A stretch of DNA of 64,000 bases from Acheta domesticus (taxonomy: Eukaryota > Arthropoda > Insecta > Orthoptera > Gryllidae): contig JAHLJT010000631.1 in the NCBI GenBank assembly GCA_031308135.1, positions 192,952,549-193,016,548 on the forward strand, read 5' to 3'. Positions within the stretch are counted from its first letter, which is position 1. Each line of letters opens with the position of its first letter. The notes under the pieces are model-generated. The model saw only the letters and a program-made list of their open reading frames with translations. It ran no database searches and was not told the origin of the DNA. Of the stretch, positions 1 through 11,712 are shown in pieces. The position numbers and the translations under genes are program-made.

Positions 1-343
1 TCGCCACCGATTTTCAAGCCTCTCGACAAATAATGCAAATAATACAGCTTTCACTAACGTCTCGCTGCTCGAGACATATTTTGGAAGGCTGTGGTTTGTG
101 ACGTCGTGAGGCCACTGTTGAACAAAAGCGGGACAAATGAAAAGCGATTGATGGCGGAATTTGTGTATCCCCATCGGTCCATAACTCTTTTCTTGAATTA
201 TGTGCCACTGATCGCGCTTTGTTGTAAATATATTAACATATTTATTAAATATAATTCAAAGTTGTGTTTTTCTTTTTCTGATTCTACCATAAACGAATCC
301 CCAATTGTTTTAAGATCTGATTGAGGTTAGAAACCTGTCAGTG
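1..343. promoter_or_regulatory. 5' flank / putative promoter of EARS2
   Basis: Sequence upstream of the first EARS2 exon. A CRE-like TGACGTCG lies at 99-106 in a locally less AT-rich stretch, and the DNA becomes AT-rich from about 190. An open frame on the minus strand (14-208) reads away from EARS2 and could belong to a divergent neighbour, but I do not recognise it. The EARS2 frame opens after an in-frame TAA at 311-313. The promoter role is inferred from position only. Confidence 0.3.
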
Positions 344-3300
344 ATGCTATTGAAAACAATGAGGTTGTTATTTGTCACTGAATTGAAGATTCTTAGCAGA
401 TATTTTTGTAATCATAATTTAAATGAAAAGGTACGCGTGAGGTTTGCACCAAGTCCTACAGGTCAGCATTAAGTTGCTTTTTTTCTATTTTCTTTTCAAG
501 AATGATAAACATTTAGTGAACTAAAGAAATTAATTAATGAAAGAATATATAATTCAATTTGTGTGCCAGATAATATCAATAAACAACTTTCAGGATATTT
601 ACATCTAGGAGGTTTGCGGACAGCTCTTTACAACTACTTATTTGCAAAGGCAAACAATGGCACTTTTGTTTTGAGGATAGAAGATACTGATCAAAGTAGA
701 TTAGTAGATGGTGCTGCAGAAAAGATTGAAAATGAGCTAATGTGGGCTGGGATTGAACCAGATGAAAGTCCAAACAAAGGAGGATTATTTGGGCCTTACA
801 AACAGTCAGAACGAGTAATCTTCTATAGGTATCCTTAAATTTAATTTCTTCTATAGCTATACTTAACACAATTTAAAATTATTATTGTATTCTCTTCAGT
901 TTCCAAGGATCCACTCTCAATGGTTTAAGGAATGTATTAATAATATTAATTGTTAGTTGTGTTATTTACAATTTTTGAATGAAATTTTAGGAAACATGCA
1001 GACTTTCTAGTAGAGGCAGGTCATGGTTATCGATGCTTCTGCACTCCTCGACGCCTCGACTTACTTAGACGTGAGGCAGTTCGAACACATCAAATTCCAC
1101 GATATGATAACCGATGTCGGACATTGACGTCAGATGAAATTCAGAAGAAACTTGAAGAAAACACTCCATATTGCATACGATTTAAGGTAATATGACATTG
1201 GTGATGTAATTGTCTAAACATGAAATCCACAGTTCATTTTTGCAAGTAAATCTGATATAATCACATTACAAATTGATTCAGCTTTCTTTGAATTTGAAAT
1301 ATGCTGTAGGACATAACGATGTTATTCAATAGTGATATTCTTGACTTCCTTGTTTTCAAAATAATAATGTTTGAGATATTATTAAAATGATTTTTATAGA
1401 AATTTGTAATTAAGTACAGATTTTTACTTACACATTGAAAAATAAATAAAATAAAACAACAGAAGTATTGTAAACATTTTATGTACTTTTTTAAAAAAGT
1501 GAATGAATGTTGATTTTGTGATGTACTCATTTTGCATTTAAGGACTGTGTATTTTATGCTAGCCAAAGTATTTGATTAGTACCTTGATATTATTGAAAGG
1601 ACTATAGATAAAGCAAGGATGTCATATGTGATTGCAATATTTTATACTGTTGAGAATGATTGGATAAATTTCACTTGAAATTATTATTTGTTTTTCATTG
1701 TTGCAGCTTACAAAAGAGGGAAGTTGGAATGATCTTGTGTTGGGTGATATGAACCCAGATATCTCTTCTGAAGGGGATCCTATACTTTTGAAGACAGATG
1801 GCTTTCCTACCTATCACTTAGCCTGTGTAGTAGATGACCATCTTATGGAAGTAACTCATGTGTTACGTGGAGTGGAGTGGCAAATTTCAACACCTAAACA
1901 CTTACAAATTTATAAGTAAATGTTTGCTGAATTCTACAATATTTAATTTTTTGAGATACTTCACTGACTCAAAATATTCTTTATACGTATTTCCCAGAAA
2001 AGTGAACCTTTTTAAGTTAATATGTGTGTCAATATTTTAGTGTAATAATAGTTTTGATTACTGATTACATTAATTTTTTTTGTTTGTATCAAAAACGTCA
2101 ACAACGATCTGATCTTACCAAACGTTTTAAATACTGTAATTGACCTAAAATACTTTCTCAAATATAGACTTTTGGTCATGATTTTTTAATTTTAGTGATA
2201 AAAAATTGAAATTTGGCATACTTTCTAATTTAACATTAATTTAATGTCTGTCATCACCAAATAGCATTTCAGTTTACATATGTCCAAAATTTAGATCATC
2301 CCAGTATATAGGACACTGTGAATATTACACTTGGTGAGAGGTTGAGATTTTTTGTCGACGAACGTTTTAGGAAGAAATGTGTTAGGTTATTTTAATTATT
2401 CTTAAAGACACAAACAAAAAAGAATATTTATTGATCATTTTAACAAAAAATGCATATTTTTTTCAAGTTAATTTTCATTATAAATAAAATTTTTTAAAAA
2501 AATCTCTTCCCCTGTGATACACCTAAAGGTATGTTTACATTTTATGCATTTGATAAATGTTTTGGCTCTACAACTTTGAAATTTACAATGGACTAGACTC
2601 TTTACATCAATTTTGGGCGGAAGGTTTATGCCATTGAACTATTTCTGTAATTGCTGCTCTCTTAGGATGTGTTACTCTGGGGGACTCGGATCTTCTTTGC
2701 TCTGAAGGATGACCTCACTTTTTGGAAGAGCTTCTTCCAGAGACATTGGGAGAGATGGCTCAGGGCATCAACTTGTGTAACTGCAGTCCCTCTGACCAGG
2801 AGGTGCCTAGATTCGAATCCTGACTGATGGCAGGATTTTTGACACTAACTTACCAGCTAGGTCAAATTCTATCGCTGTCTGGAGGAGAATTCTAGTGGCC
2901 AGCTGCTCTGGTCGGTAGTTTTCTGTGGTTTCTCTGATCAATACCAGACGAATCCGGAGCAGTAACCTAACAAATGGGCCATGGACCGTGCGCTACCTTT
3001 CCTACCTCTTCCTTGTCCTATCCTAAACACTTACATTAACATGCACTACACTACCACACATTCTGGAAGACCAGTTGGGAGTTTGGAACTTGTCCTGGAT
3101 GGGGCGGAGCCCTGTTGGTGAGAGATACCTGGTTGAGGAAACTCCACAAGCACACGTGTAATTTGGCGCTGGCTCTCGCCATACAGCAGGGGAAGGCCAT
3201 CGCCACCTCTCGAGCAGAAACAAGCTGCACATATGGGAGTAAGGACCCTAGTAGTAGGCAGGCCTGGAATCACTTAATCAATCTTTTAGAGAGAATGCAT

Positions 3301-6300
3301 CCCAAAGTATTAGAGAATCGTAAACTTGAAGTCTAGCATGTCACCTATTTGTGTTGGCAAAAACTCTATTTTATCACATTCTGAACCCTGTAGATCCTTT
3401 GTTTCTGATAAGTCACTATTTTCGATAAGTGAAAGAAGTTTTTCTTCTGGTATCTTTTTTTTTTTATTTTAAATTTTTCATCAATAAACCAAACAAAATC
3501 TTCATCCATTTCGACTACAATCTCGGCAGATTCACTTACTCACCAGTTCTTACATGGTCTACTGACAGTCACGGTGTACTATATAAATCATGATTCTTCA
3601 AAGTCAATTTCTGAGAATCGACAATTGTACACTAATACAGCTTACGACAGAACGTAGTTTTGACAACTATAGAAAAAAAACAGTGAACTGTTTCTAACTA
3701 CGTTCTAATGACGTCATACAAGAATCAAAGATAAAATATACCTATCACATTATATCAATCTGTTTTATCAGCATATATTTTGATGATCATTGAAAGTCAT
3801 TGTTGTTATACAGAACAAAGCAAAAGGTATCTTTTAAGCAACAAATTAATATTAAAAATAATTTAGTAAATAAAAGTTGCACAAAATAATTGACAGATAT
3901 ATTATATGTATGTAAACTAATCATACTATATACGAGACAAGGGACTATGTGACTGAAAGGATTAAGACTTTTTCCCATGATGATTTGTTGCAGGGCTTTA
4001 AACTGGAGTCCTCCTGCATTTGGACATTTGCCTCTCTTACTGAATTCAGATGGAACTAAACTGTCCAAACGTCAGGGTGGTGTTACTGTAGAAGAGCAAC
4101 GTTCTGCTGGAATTTATCCCCGAGCACTTATAACTTGGCTGACACTTGCCGGGGGAGGTTTCAATCATTTTCGTGAGGGAAAGGGTATTATTCATTCAGA
4201 AATTCAGACAATGACTCCTGCGGAGCTTGTGCCTCTCTTTGATCTGTCACAAGTAAATCGAGCATCATGCCGACTTCCTTTAGAGCATCTGCCTCGCCTT
4301 AATCAAACTGAGATTGGACGACAGTTGAAAAATTCTACAGAGTCAAGACAGCTGGCTTCTGAACTTAAAAGTATGCTTCAAAATCATTATTCAGGAAGGT
4401 GAGTGTGGAAAGAGATCAATTGTCATAGATGCAAAATTTTTTGTGGAAGTAATAGTATTCATATTGGTGGATCAGTCTAGTTTTTAATTCAAATGAAGTC
4501 GCAAACCAGAAATTATATTTTCAATTCCTTTTTTTGTTTGAAAGGCAAGTTCATATGAAGAAGCAAACTATTAAATTGTAAACAATAAATGAGGTTTTTT
4601 GCTATGTAATATCATCATATCAATCTTTGAAAGTTTATAGACACTGTACGTTTCATTGTTATACACGTGTTATAAACAATTCCAATCTAACAGAAGTGAA
4701 TGGAATGATATCTTATTCTAACTGCAAAGAAAGTGATATTTTAATTTGTGCATTGAACAGCTGAGAATTCATTTGCTTAAAATTTTATATATCCCAAGTA
4801 TTTAAATTTATATTAATTTGTCCATGATTTATGCTAGATAAAATGTTTTCTTAACTTACTGAAAATGGTTCTAACAATGCAATTTCTGCAGGTCAGAGCA
4901 GAATTCTCTACATCTAGAGGAGGAATATGTTCTTGAAGTTCTGGAGTGGGCATTACCACGCATACATTCTCTTCATGATTTTCTGTCACCCAAGCTAAAT
5001 TTTCTTTGGGAAAAGCCAGTTAAACCTGTTGAAGGGACAGACAGTGAAAGAAAAGCATTGCAGGAGGTTCAAGCTCTTCTCTCATCTCTACCAAAATCTT
5101 CTTTCGAGAAAAAACATTTATCTTCTGAACTGAAAAAGATAGCCAAACAAGCAGGTGTTCCGTTCAGTCGTTTCATGAAGATGGTTCGCATTGCCCTTTC
5201 TGGAAAGGAGGCAAGTATAAATATCATTTGAATATTAATAAAATAAAATATTTCAGCCTAATCAGCTTAATGAGAGATATATAATTCTCTAAATAAGTTA
5301 GAAATTTGTCTGATAATCAGTAGAAACATTATATAATTGTTTATTATTTCTATGCTTCTAATTTGAAATTAATTCTAAAAATATAAGGACTGTCTGTATA
5401 TACATTTTTTATAATTAAATTCAATGCGTGTTTTATCAGCGTTCAGTACTAGCCCCATGATGTCTTTTGAATTGAACTTCTAAATTGCATTGCAAATTAA
5501 TTACTATGTATTATTTTACCAAAATCATTTAATAACAATTTTATTAGTTTTTTGGAATATTTTAGTGCAATTACTTTTAAAGGTCATGAAATAATCTGAA
5601 AGTTTTATATTTAAAAAAGTAAAAAAATTAAATTGCTATTGTTTCCATTCAAAATGAACAAAATAAAAACGAAAACATTGCCAGAGAGAGAGAGAGGGGA
5701 AAGGCTTAACGTTGTTATTTAAATTTCACATTCAGCACAAATGCATTAAATGAAAGGGGGAAAAATTGTTAAAAAGATTATAGATGTTACACTTGTGTCT
5801 ACTGAATAATGAGATTTGTTTACAGGTTGCGTAGATGTGAAAGTTATTCTCTGCTACTAGTTTTATTCTTCAATAAAAATATATGTAGAAAGTTCATTCT
5901 GTTGACAAGACACTAGAAGAAATACTGCATTTGTGCTACCAGATTTACATTTATATTTTGTGTATTTTCAGAATCTAACTTAAATTTGCAGAGAAAACTT
6001 TGTATGTAATGTCATATTAGTTGTATTAGAGTACTGCTAATGCAATATTTTTTCTGTCTCTCTCTCTCTTTTGATTCTTTAAAGACATTAAATGAAACTT
6101 ATAAAACCATTACAGTTTTTAGTGTTCTTTTTTTTCCATTTGACGAAATGTACAAAATAAAGAAAAAGTCCAGTTTTACTTCTAATAGATCATGATTTGT
6201 TTTCAGAGATACCTGAGTACTGGTGATAGCATCAAGCATTTTATTGTTGTTGCAGGAAGGTCCAGGAGTGGCAGAGATGCTGGAGATGTTAGGTCCAAAA

Positions 6301-6342
6301 GTATCTTTATCTCGACTGAATTCAGCTCTTACCGCTTCTTAA
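344..6342 (+). CDS. EARS2: mitochondrial glutamyl-tRNA synthetase, complete, 7 exons
   Basis: Class I aminoacyl-tRNA synthetase that charges mitochondrial tRNA with glutamate (in many organisms also tRNA-Gln, which is then amidated). Exons: 344-461, 594-828, 991-1186, 1707-1915, 3994-4398, 4892-5210, 6256-6342. All phases join to 522 codons plus TAA, close to the human protein (about 523). Seen: FAPSPTG at about residues 34-40, followed across intron 1 by YLHLGG, the HIGH-type signature; FVLRIEDTD in exon 2; HVLRGVEW in exon 4; KLSKRQGG at about 275, the KMSKS-type loop; and a helical anticodon-binding C-terminus ending [12 protein letters not shown]. The first in-frame ATG is 344; a second at 359 would remove five residues. 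The N-terminus is basic with few acids, consistent with a mitochondrial presequence. The last intron is GC-AG; the others are GT-AG. Confidence 0.96.
1916..3993 (+). other. EARS2: EARS2 intron 4 with SINE insertion
   Basis: The largest intron of the gene (2.08 kb). Donor AA|GTAAAT, acceptor TTGTTGCAG. It is AT-rich apart from the SINE at 2749-3286, which lies in the same sense as the gene. No other coding signal is visible in it. Confidence 0.85.
2749..3286 (+). repeat. tRNA-headed SINE, copy 1
   Basis: Starts GGGAGAGATGGCTCAGGGCA (A-box-like), with B-box-like ATTCGAATCC about 60 bases later. The family body follows (GGAGGAGAATTCTAG, then a diverged form of a block that reads CGGGCCACGGACC in other copies, here GGGCCATGGACC), and the end is CTGGAATCACTTAATCAATC. 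The same order occurs near 35.8, 43.5, 47.9, 60.8 and 63.1 kb, so this is one interspersed family. The polymerase III head is inferred from the box pattern. Confidence 0.8.
5211..6255 (+). other. EARS2: EARS2 intron 6, GC-AG type
   Basis: The conserved protein continues in frame only if exon 6 ends at GAG (5208-5210) and exon 7 starts at 6256. That makes the donor AG|GCAAGT and the acceptor TTGTTGCAG. The donor matches the strong consensus known for GC-AG introns. The nearest GT, four bases further on, would put exon 7 in a frame with an early stop. A GA-rich run (about 5683-5697) and a TC run (6055-6070) lie inside. Confidence 0.85.
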
Positions 6343-6577
6343 TGATGATGATGCTTAAAGCATAACATTCAATGTCTGCCAAAAATGTTCCTTAGCTTCT
6401 GAAATGCACCACTATAATTTTCATTGTATGACCCTAATGTAAATAGTTTAAGAATTAGTCATTTATTTCCTACTTTGTTATTATCCATGTTTTTAAATAA
6501 GAAAAATAAGTAGGAATGGTTTCATCACTGTGAAAGATAAACAGAGTCATTGGTTTGATTGTTAATTTGTACATAGA

Positions 6578-6583
6578 AATAAA
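6578..6583 (+). terminator. EARS2: EARS2 polyadenylation signal
   Basis: AATAAA 236 bases after the EARS2 stop codon, in AT-rich 3' sequence. It is the first canonical signal after the stop, so a short 3' UTR of about 250-260 bases is likely. Cleavage position not determinable here. Confidence 0.6.
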
Positions 6584-8876
6584 CATTTGAATTATTTTCT
6601 CATATAACATGTTCTATTTCACCTGAAAATTCCTGAAGCATTGATGGTTTGATTGTTGAGTTCCTTTTATTTACATTCTTATACTCTATGAACATATGTA
6701 ATATCAGGTTAGAGAAAGTTAGGTCTATATTTCTGGAGAGAAAAACAATTTTTTGACAGAGAAATTTATATTGTGGCACCTTGATACTGAAAAAGTGGAT
6801 AAATCTCATTTTAAAATATGGTAAATTACTTCCTCTAATACGTTGTTTTATCAGAATCCACATTTGGTGATCTTTGATAACAAAGATTTGGTCTTTTGGC
6901 AGACCGTCCATCTGTCATATGTGAACAGTATTAGTGTCCAAACTATTCGCAGGAATTTTTCCAAAATGAATATTCCTTGATGTTCCTGCACTGGCTTGAG
7001 ACCCCTGTGGTTTTGGATACAATTTTTTAACTTTTGGGGATACTGTACATGAAGAGGTGAATATTTACTTCAATTATTTTTCCTGCAAAGTAAAGTAGAT
7101 TGCATTACGTTTGCACAAAAATATGTATTTTTATTGCAATCATGATTCTCCTGAATTTTATCAAGAAAGGTTTGTACAGGAAATGAAATATTGTTATTTT
7201 TTATTGCATATGAAAGTTCTTCTTCTTCTTCTATTAAGGTTAACACCTGTTTTTCTTCATACTTCACCGTCTGGATGATTCAGGAGATGTGGAAATCCAA
7301 CTTTCGATCCAATATTTCCGAAATGAAATATTGTTATTTTTTATTGCATATTAAAGTGCATATTTCAGAAATGTTAGGTCATTAATGCATACTTTTAATG
7401 GAATATTCCAAGATTCTTTAGAGCATGAAAATCCTGTCCTTACCAATGACATTGTCCACGTCCTTGACAAGCCCGCAGTGTCGCAGAGGTGCCGCGCGTT
7501 GCAGCTCCTATTCGTCCGGACATCTGTTCTTCGACACTGAGAAACAGAAACCCGATGTGCAGAGCCGTTTGAACGGCGTTGGGGGACCGCGGGCCTACGT
7601 TAATTTGGGGGCCCCTTACTTTTACTTTCACCGATCTCCTCCCCACAATTTTAAGACATGTTTAGTTAAAAACACTAAACTTCTCATTACTGAGTGACAT
7701 TCTCACACCAACCAGCAACATTCCATTTTACAAATATCCAATGATGCGTGACACATCACTCCGTTATCCCATTTTTTGCGTATAGTTTGATCATACATAA
7801 CTTTTTTATACGTTTTTAATTTTATTTTTTGAAAACAATTAGTATTTTTAATTTTTTTAAAAACAAACGGGATCTTTAAACATTGTGAGCCCTGGGCCCT
7901 TGCGTTGACGCGGGTCTGCCGATGTGGTGCTAAAGTAAACCTGCGACATGCAAGTATAGTTAACAGTGTTTGCCAACATATTCTTTTTGTTACTGACACA
8001 TCAATGTATGGTGGATCTATTGATTGCTTTGTAGAACATCCCACTTAACAGTAATTTTGAACATTATCCATGCTGGTGTCACCATATCAATGAGCTCGAA
8101 AACAGCAATACCTGTGAGTATCATTGTTTCGTTTGACATGACGGCTTTGGGTGACCTGGAAGTCAATGATTGGTTGATTTATATTATTATAATCAATGAG
8201 CTAATCATGGCCTTTGGGGTCGCTCAAAGTTGCCTTGCTAAATACACCGCATGCTAGTAGTTAGTGCTTCTGATGACGCTCGATTTTTGTCGAAATGGCA
8301 GCATTTTTTAAAATTAAATTTAAATATATTAGAAATTAAAAAAATTAAAATTTAATTGAAATTATCGACTTTCATAATCGTAAATTTTAATAGATTAATC
8401 GGCCTAAGTACAAAGATCTAAATGTGTTTATCAGTTGTCCTATTAATGGCAATTAATCCCTAGTAACTAACTAACGAATAAACAGAACAAATCCACAGTG
8501 TACTGGGACACAATGTTCCCCGAAATGTACTAGTGTTTTCCGCCCAAAGAACTGTCACACATAACCGATAAATAGAGATCTTATCGAGCAACGACAGCAT
8601 CACATGAGTTGTTCACTGCAGCAAGAGTTATCCACGTCGTTAGCAAAAACAGCGTGGCAAAAACTGATCAAATTCTTAATTCTTTTTCAGTAACTTCCAG
8701 TGCGCGACGGCTGCTAATTTTTTCCCAACATATATAAATAGTGAATATCTTACAATAGAAAACTAGTGATGCTGAAACAGCACGAACTTTCTCGCCTTTA
8801 GTAATAGCTATGTAATACTATTTATACCACAATTTCTCTCCGAATTAACAGATCTCAGTCGCCTTTTTTTGTAAAA
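6584..8876. other. intergenic AT-rich DNA, no recognised gene
   Basis: Mostly AT-rich with scattered short open frames that look random. A 31-bp exact direct repeat occurs at 7181-7211 and 7321-7351 (period 140). A GC-richer patch at 7440-7640 is open on both strands (about 68 and 90 codons); I could not assign either frame to a family. A second GC-richer patch lies at about 7880-7930. AT-only low complexity at 8310-8360. Confidence 0.5.
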
Positions 8877-8884
8877 CTCATTAC

Positions 8885-9864
8885 TAGACATCGGATGTTT
8901 AGAGAAATGCCTATTTTTATCTAGCGAACTTATTTAAAGGCTTTTATTTGTTTATTTACGTCAAAAAAACAGTTAAAAACTGCGTATGACGAGCTATGGG
9001 GAGAAGTGAATTTTGTGCACGTTTTCATAATTCTGTGGTCTCTATCCTAAACCATATTCTAGTCGAATTTTGAATACAGAAAAGAGAGGTTTTTTTCGAG
9101 TTTTGTTGACAAAATATTCGCTCCTATATAATAAAATATATGTACACGATAATGATAATAATATGTACACGAATCATGACATATGACGAAGTTTTATAAT
9201 GCTTATTTTAGCATAAATGCCTTCTTTTGCACAAATGCCTTTTCTTTAGAATTATTGCACGTTTTTGCCTTTATGTATTATTTTTATATTCAATGCTAAG
9301 ATATCAGAAAATCGGCCATGTTACAACCTGACCATTCATTACGAAACCTTCAATTTACGTATTTGTATTTTGAAAAATGAGAGAATTCCTGAAAGTATAC
9401 CAACATATTTTTCTCCATTTCCCTATTTTATAAATACTAGCCATGTTCAGAGAAAATGGTCGATTGACAATACACTGAGGGCACGTTTTGTGTGGAAAAA
9501 AATGTAAATTCTCAGGTTTCAGTGTTGCTAATGTTGGACTTCTAAACTATATATAGACACATCAGCAGATGTTCAGAAATTCTTCTCTGTATTCAAACTG
9601 ATTTTGTCTCCCAATCGTTGCGATTTTTAATTGCGATTCTTGAAAAGTTACTGGTAATATATTGCAATGGAACATTTACATTAATATTACATTTCATTCT
9701 AAATGTAGAAGAGTTGTAAATACGTATGGAGTTTTACAAATAACTTTTAATTTTATTGTGAATGTAATTTATGACAGTGCCTTTTTCTTCTTATTTTTGA
9801 CATTTTCAGTGCCTTTTTAGGCGCCTAAAAGACGATTTTTTAGTGCCTAAACATCCGATGTCTA
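8885..9864. mobile_element. non-autonomous hAT-type DNA transposon (980 bp)
   Basis: Terminal inverted repeats TAGACATCGGATGTTTA (8885-8901) and its exact complement (9848-9864) are flanked by identical 8-bp direct repeats CTCATTAC (8877-8884 and 9865-9872). An 8-bp target duplication is the hAT hallmark. No transposase frame remains; the longest open frame (9265-9507) is not recognisable. A 140-base internal block (8942-9083) recurs inverted at 24770-24905. The intact duplications suggest a fairly recent insertion. Confidence 0.88.
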
Positions 9865-9872
9865 CTCATTAC

Positions 9873-10142
9873 AAATCGTACAACATTTGGTGCAAAAACT
9901 AAATAGTTTCAAGCAATAGATTTTTTATTCAAAACTTTAAATGAAAATATATTTCTGGCATTGTTTTCATTGCATAAGGTATGCAGTGTATTCAAGAACA
10001 TATCCGATGAGTTTTTTAGCCTTACAATGTTCTGCGTAAGCAGTATATTGCAATGGAACATATAAAGTAAAATAATTAAAAGCTAATAAATAATACGATA
10101 CAAATAGCGTTTGCACACAAGTGAAAATAGATCGAAAATATA
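9873..10142. other. AT-rich spacer, nothing recognised
   Basis: Short AT-rich stretch between the hAT-type element and the mariner derivative. No repeat match within the window and no coding signal seen. Confidence 0.5.
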
Positions 10143-11014
10143 CAGAGTGTTTTTTTTTATCGTTCGCCGAAGATTGCGGCCGCGTCGCCGGGCAGTCGAG
10201 GGCTCATTCGCCCGGCAAACCGCTGACTCAACTCCCGTGCTATCGCTGCGCCGCTTAACGTACCTTAAAGAAGATGCTGAAAGTGGTGTCCTTCGGCTCG
10301 AATGTACTATTCTTGGCACCTCCGAAACGCATTCTGATTTGCTCTTTGAAGTAAGTCTCGAGGAATTGCTGCGATTTTCTCTTTAATAGAGCGCCGGATC
10401 TCTTCCTCCGAATGCGGGTTTTCTGCATACACCTGATCTTTCAAGTACCCCCACAGGAAAAAAATCACAAGGAGATAGATCAAGTGATCTAGGAGGCCAT
10501 AACCCACGACTAATTATACGATCGTCGCAATAAACATTATTTAAAAAGTTCATGGATCGAACAGCAGTGTGAGCAGTTGCCGAATCCTTTTGAAAATAAC
10601 CATAGTGCCTTTCTTCTGGTGTCAAATGTTCGAAGAATAATGCCAATATGTGATGGATGTAAACGTCAGCAGTAACGGTGGAGTTGAAAAAATAGGTCCG
10701 ATAATTCTTGTGGAACTCAACGAACACCACACTCCGATCTTTATGTCGTGAACTGGTTGTTCCAGAAGCTTTATTGAAGAGAAAATCGCAGCAATTTCTC
10801 GAGACTTACTTCAAAGAGCAAATCAGAATGTGTTTCGGAGGTGCCAAGAATGCATTCGAGCCGAAGGACACCACTTTCAGCATCTTCTTTAAGGTATGTT
10901 AAGCGGCGCAGCGATAGCACGGGAGTTGAGTTAGGGGTTTGCCGGGCGAATGAGCCCTCGACTGCCCGGGCGACGCGGCCGGAATCTTCGGCGAACGATA
11001 AAAAAAACACCCGG
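10143..11014 (-). mobile_element. fold-back mariner-like element
   Basis: Two near-identical inverted arms of about 245 bp (10143-10387 and 10770-11014) surround a transposase fragment. The outer ends read CAGAGTGTTTTTT and, inverted, CCGGGTGTTTTTT; each is bordered by TA, the mariner-type target. Each arm encodes the C-terminal end of the transposase (RDLLQRANQN... followed by RRCQE). Thus the element has two copies of its 3' end and lacks the 5' half. It cannot encode a working enzyme. Confidence 0.85.
10309..10730 (-). pseudogene. mariner-like transposase C-terminal fragment
   Basis: The minus-strand frames read PEERHYGYFQKDSATAHTA, then SRGLWPPRSLDLSPCDFF, and after a frameshift WGYLKDQVYAENPHSEEEI and RDLLQRANQN. 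These are the second and third catalytic-Asp regions and the C-terminus of an insect mariner/Tc1-superfamily transposase. As it stands, 39 residues separate the Asp in KDS from the Asp in CDFF. The N-terminal DNA-binding half and first catalytic Asp are absent, and the frame breaks near 10,470. Confidence 0.85.
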
Positions 11015-11051
11015 TATAATAGTAATTATTAAACGCTATGGTATTGTAATA

Positions 11052-11370
11052 ATCTATAAATATCCCTATACAATATTTGAGTAACTCCTCTAGCTTGCAT
11101 ATGTTCGGATGTGTGGTTCCGTCGCTCACGGCTAGACCACTTCCCGCGCACCAAACGAGACATACGAGTCATTCGACACGTTTCGGTCTCCTGATGGGGA
11201 ACTGATAATTTGTTTTCAGATTTGGCCTTAAGATTCTAAGAAGTTCCCAAAAAAGTGTTTTTTTTTGTTTTTTTTTCGTGTTTTGGCGCTGAGATCTTGG
11301 TGAGTATGCCGGTAACTAAACCAACGCCACCTAAATAGATCTATGTAGGTAATGTTGATTAAACTACAGT
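11052..11370 (+). repeat. dispersed repeat A, copy 1 (module 1)
   Basis: Shares GTAACTCC, TTCGGTCTCCTGATGGGGAA, a block like AAGTTCCCAAAAAAGTGTTTT, AACCAACGCCACC and AGATCTA in order with 12251-12540 (same strand). It also matches, inverted, 25815-25965. The copy is interrupted after about 11,360 by a purine-rich tract. Family not recognised. Confidence 0.7.
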
Positions 11371-11379
11371 AGCAAAACT

Positions 11380-11700
11380 GAAGTAAATGAAGACGAAGAG
11401 AGAAAAATATATGAGGACGAAAAGAAAGAAGACAAAGACGAAGAGGATGACGAAGAGGAAGCCGAGGAGGAGGACAAAGAGGAAGACGAAGAGGAGGACG
11501 AAGAGGAAGAAGAAGAGGATGACGAAGAAGAAGACGAAAAGGAAGACAAAGAGGGTGGCGAAGAGGAAGGCGAAGAGGAAGACAAAGAGGACGAAGAGGA
11601 GGAAGAAGAGAAGAACGAAGAGGAAGAGGAAGAAGAAGACGCAGTAGAAGTCTTAGAAGACAAAGAATACGAGGATACGAAAACGAAGAATTTCCTTTCA
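11380..11700 (+). repeat. purine-rich (GAAGAC/GAGGAA) low-complexity tract
   Basis: About 320 bases almost entirely A and G on the + strand, built from irregular GAAGAGGAC-like units. One frame is stop-free and reads as an uninterrupted Asp/Glu-rich stretch of over 110 codons to a TAA near 11,713; the other frames give Lys/Arg-rich or, on minus, Ser-rich readings. All three plus frames are nearly open because T is absent, so openness is not evidence of coding. No initiator ATG precedes the acidic frame. Confidence 0.75.
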
Positions 11701-11712
11701 CGGAAAATGAAC

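Noticed and set aside
14..208. Divergent gene on minus at the window edge
   Set aside because: A 64-codon frame without recognisable features; insufficient to call.
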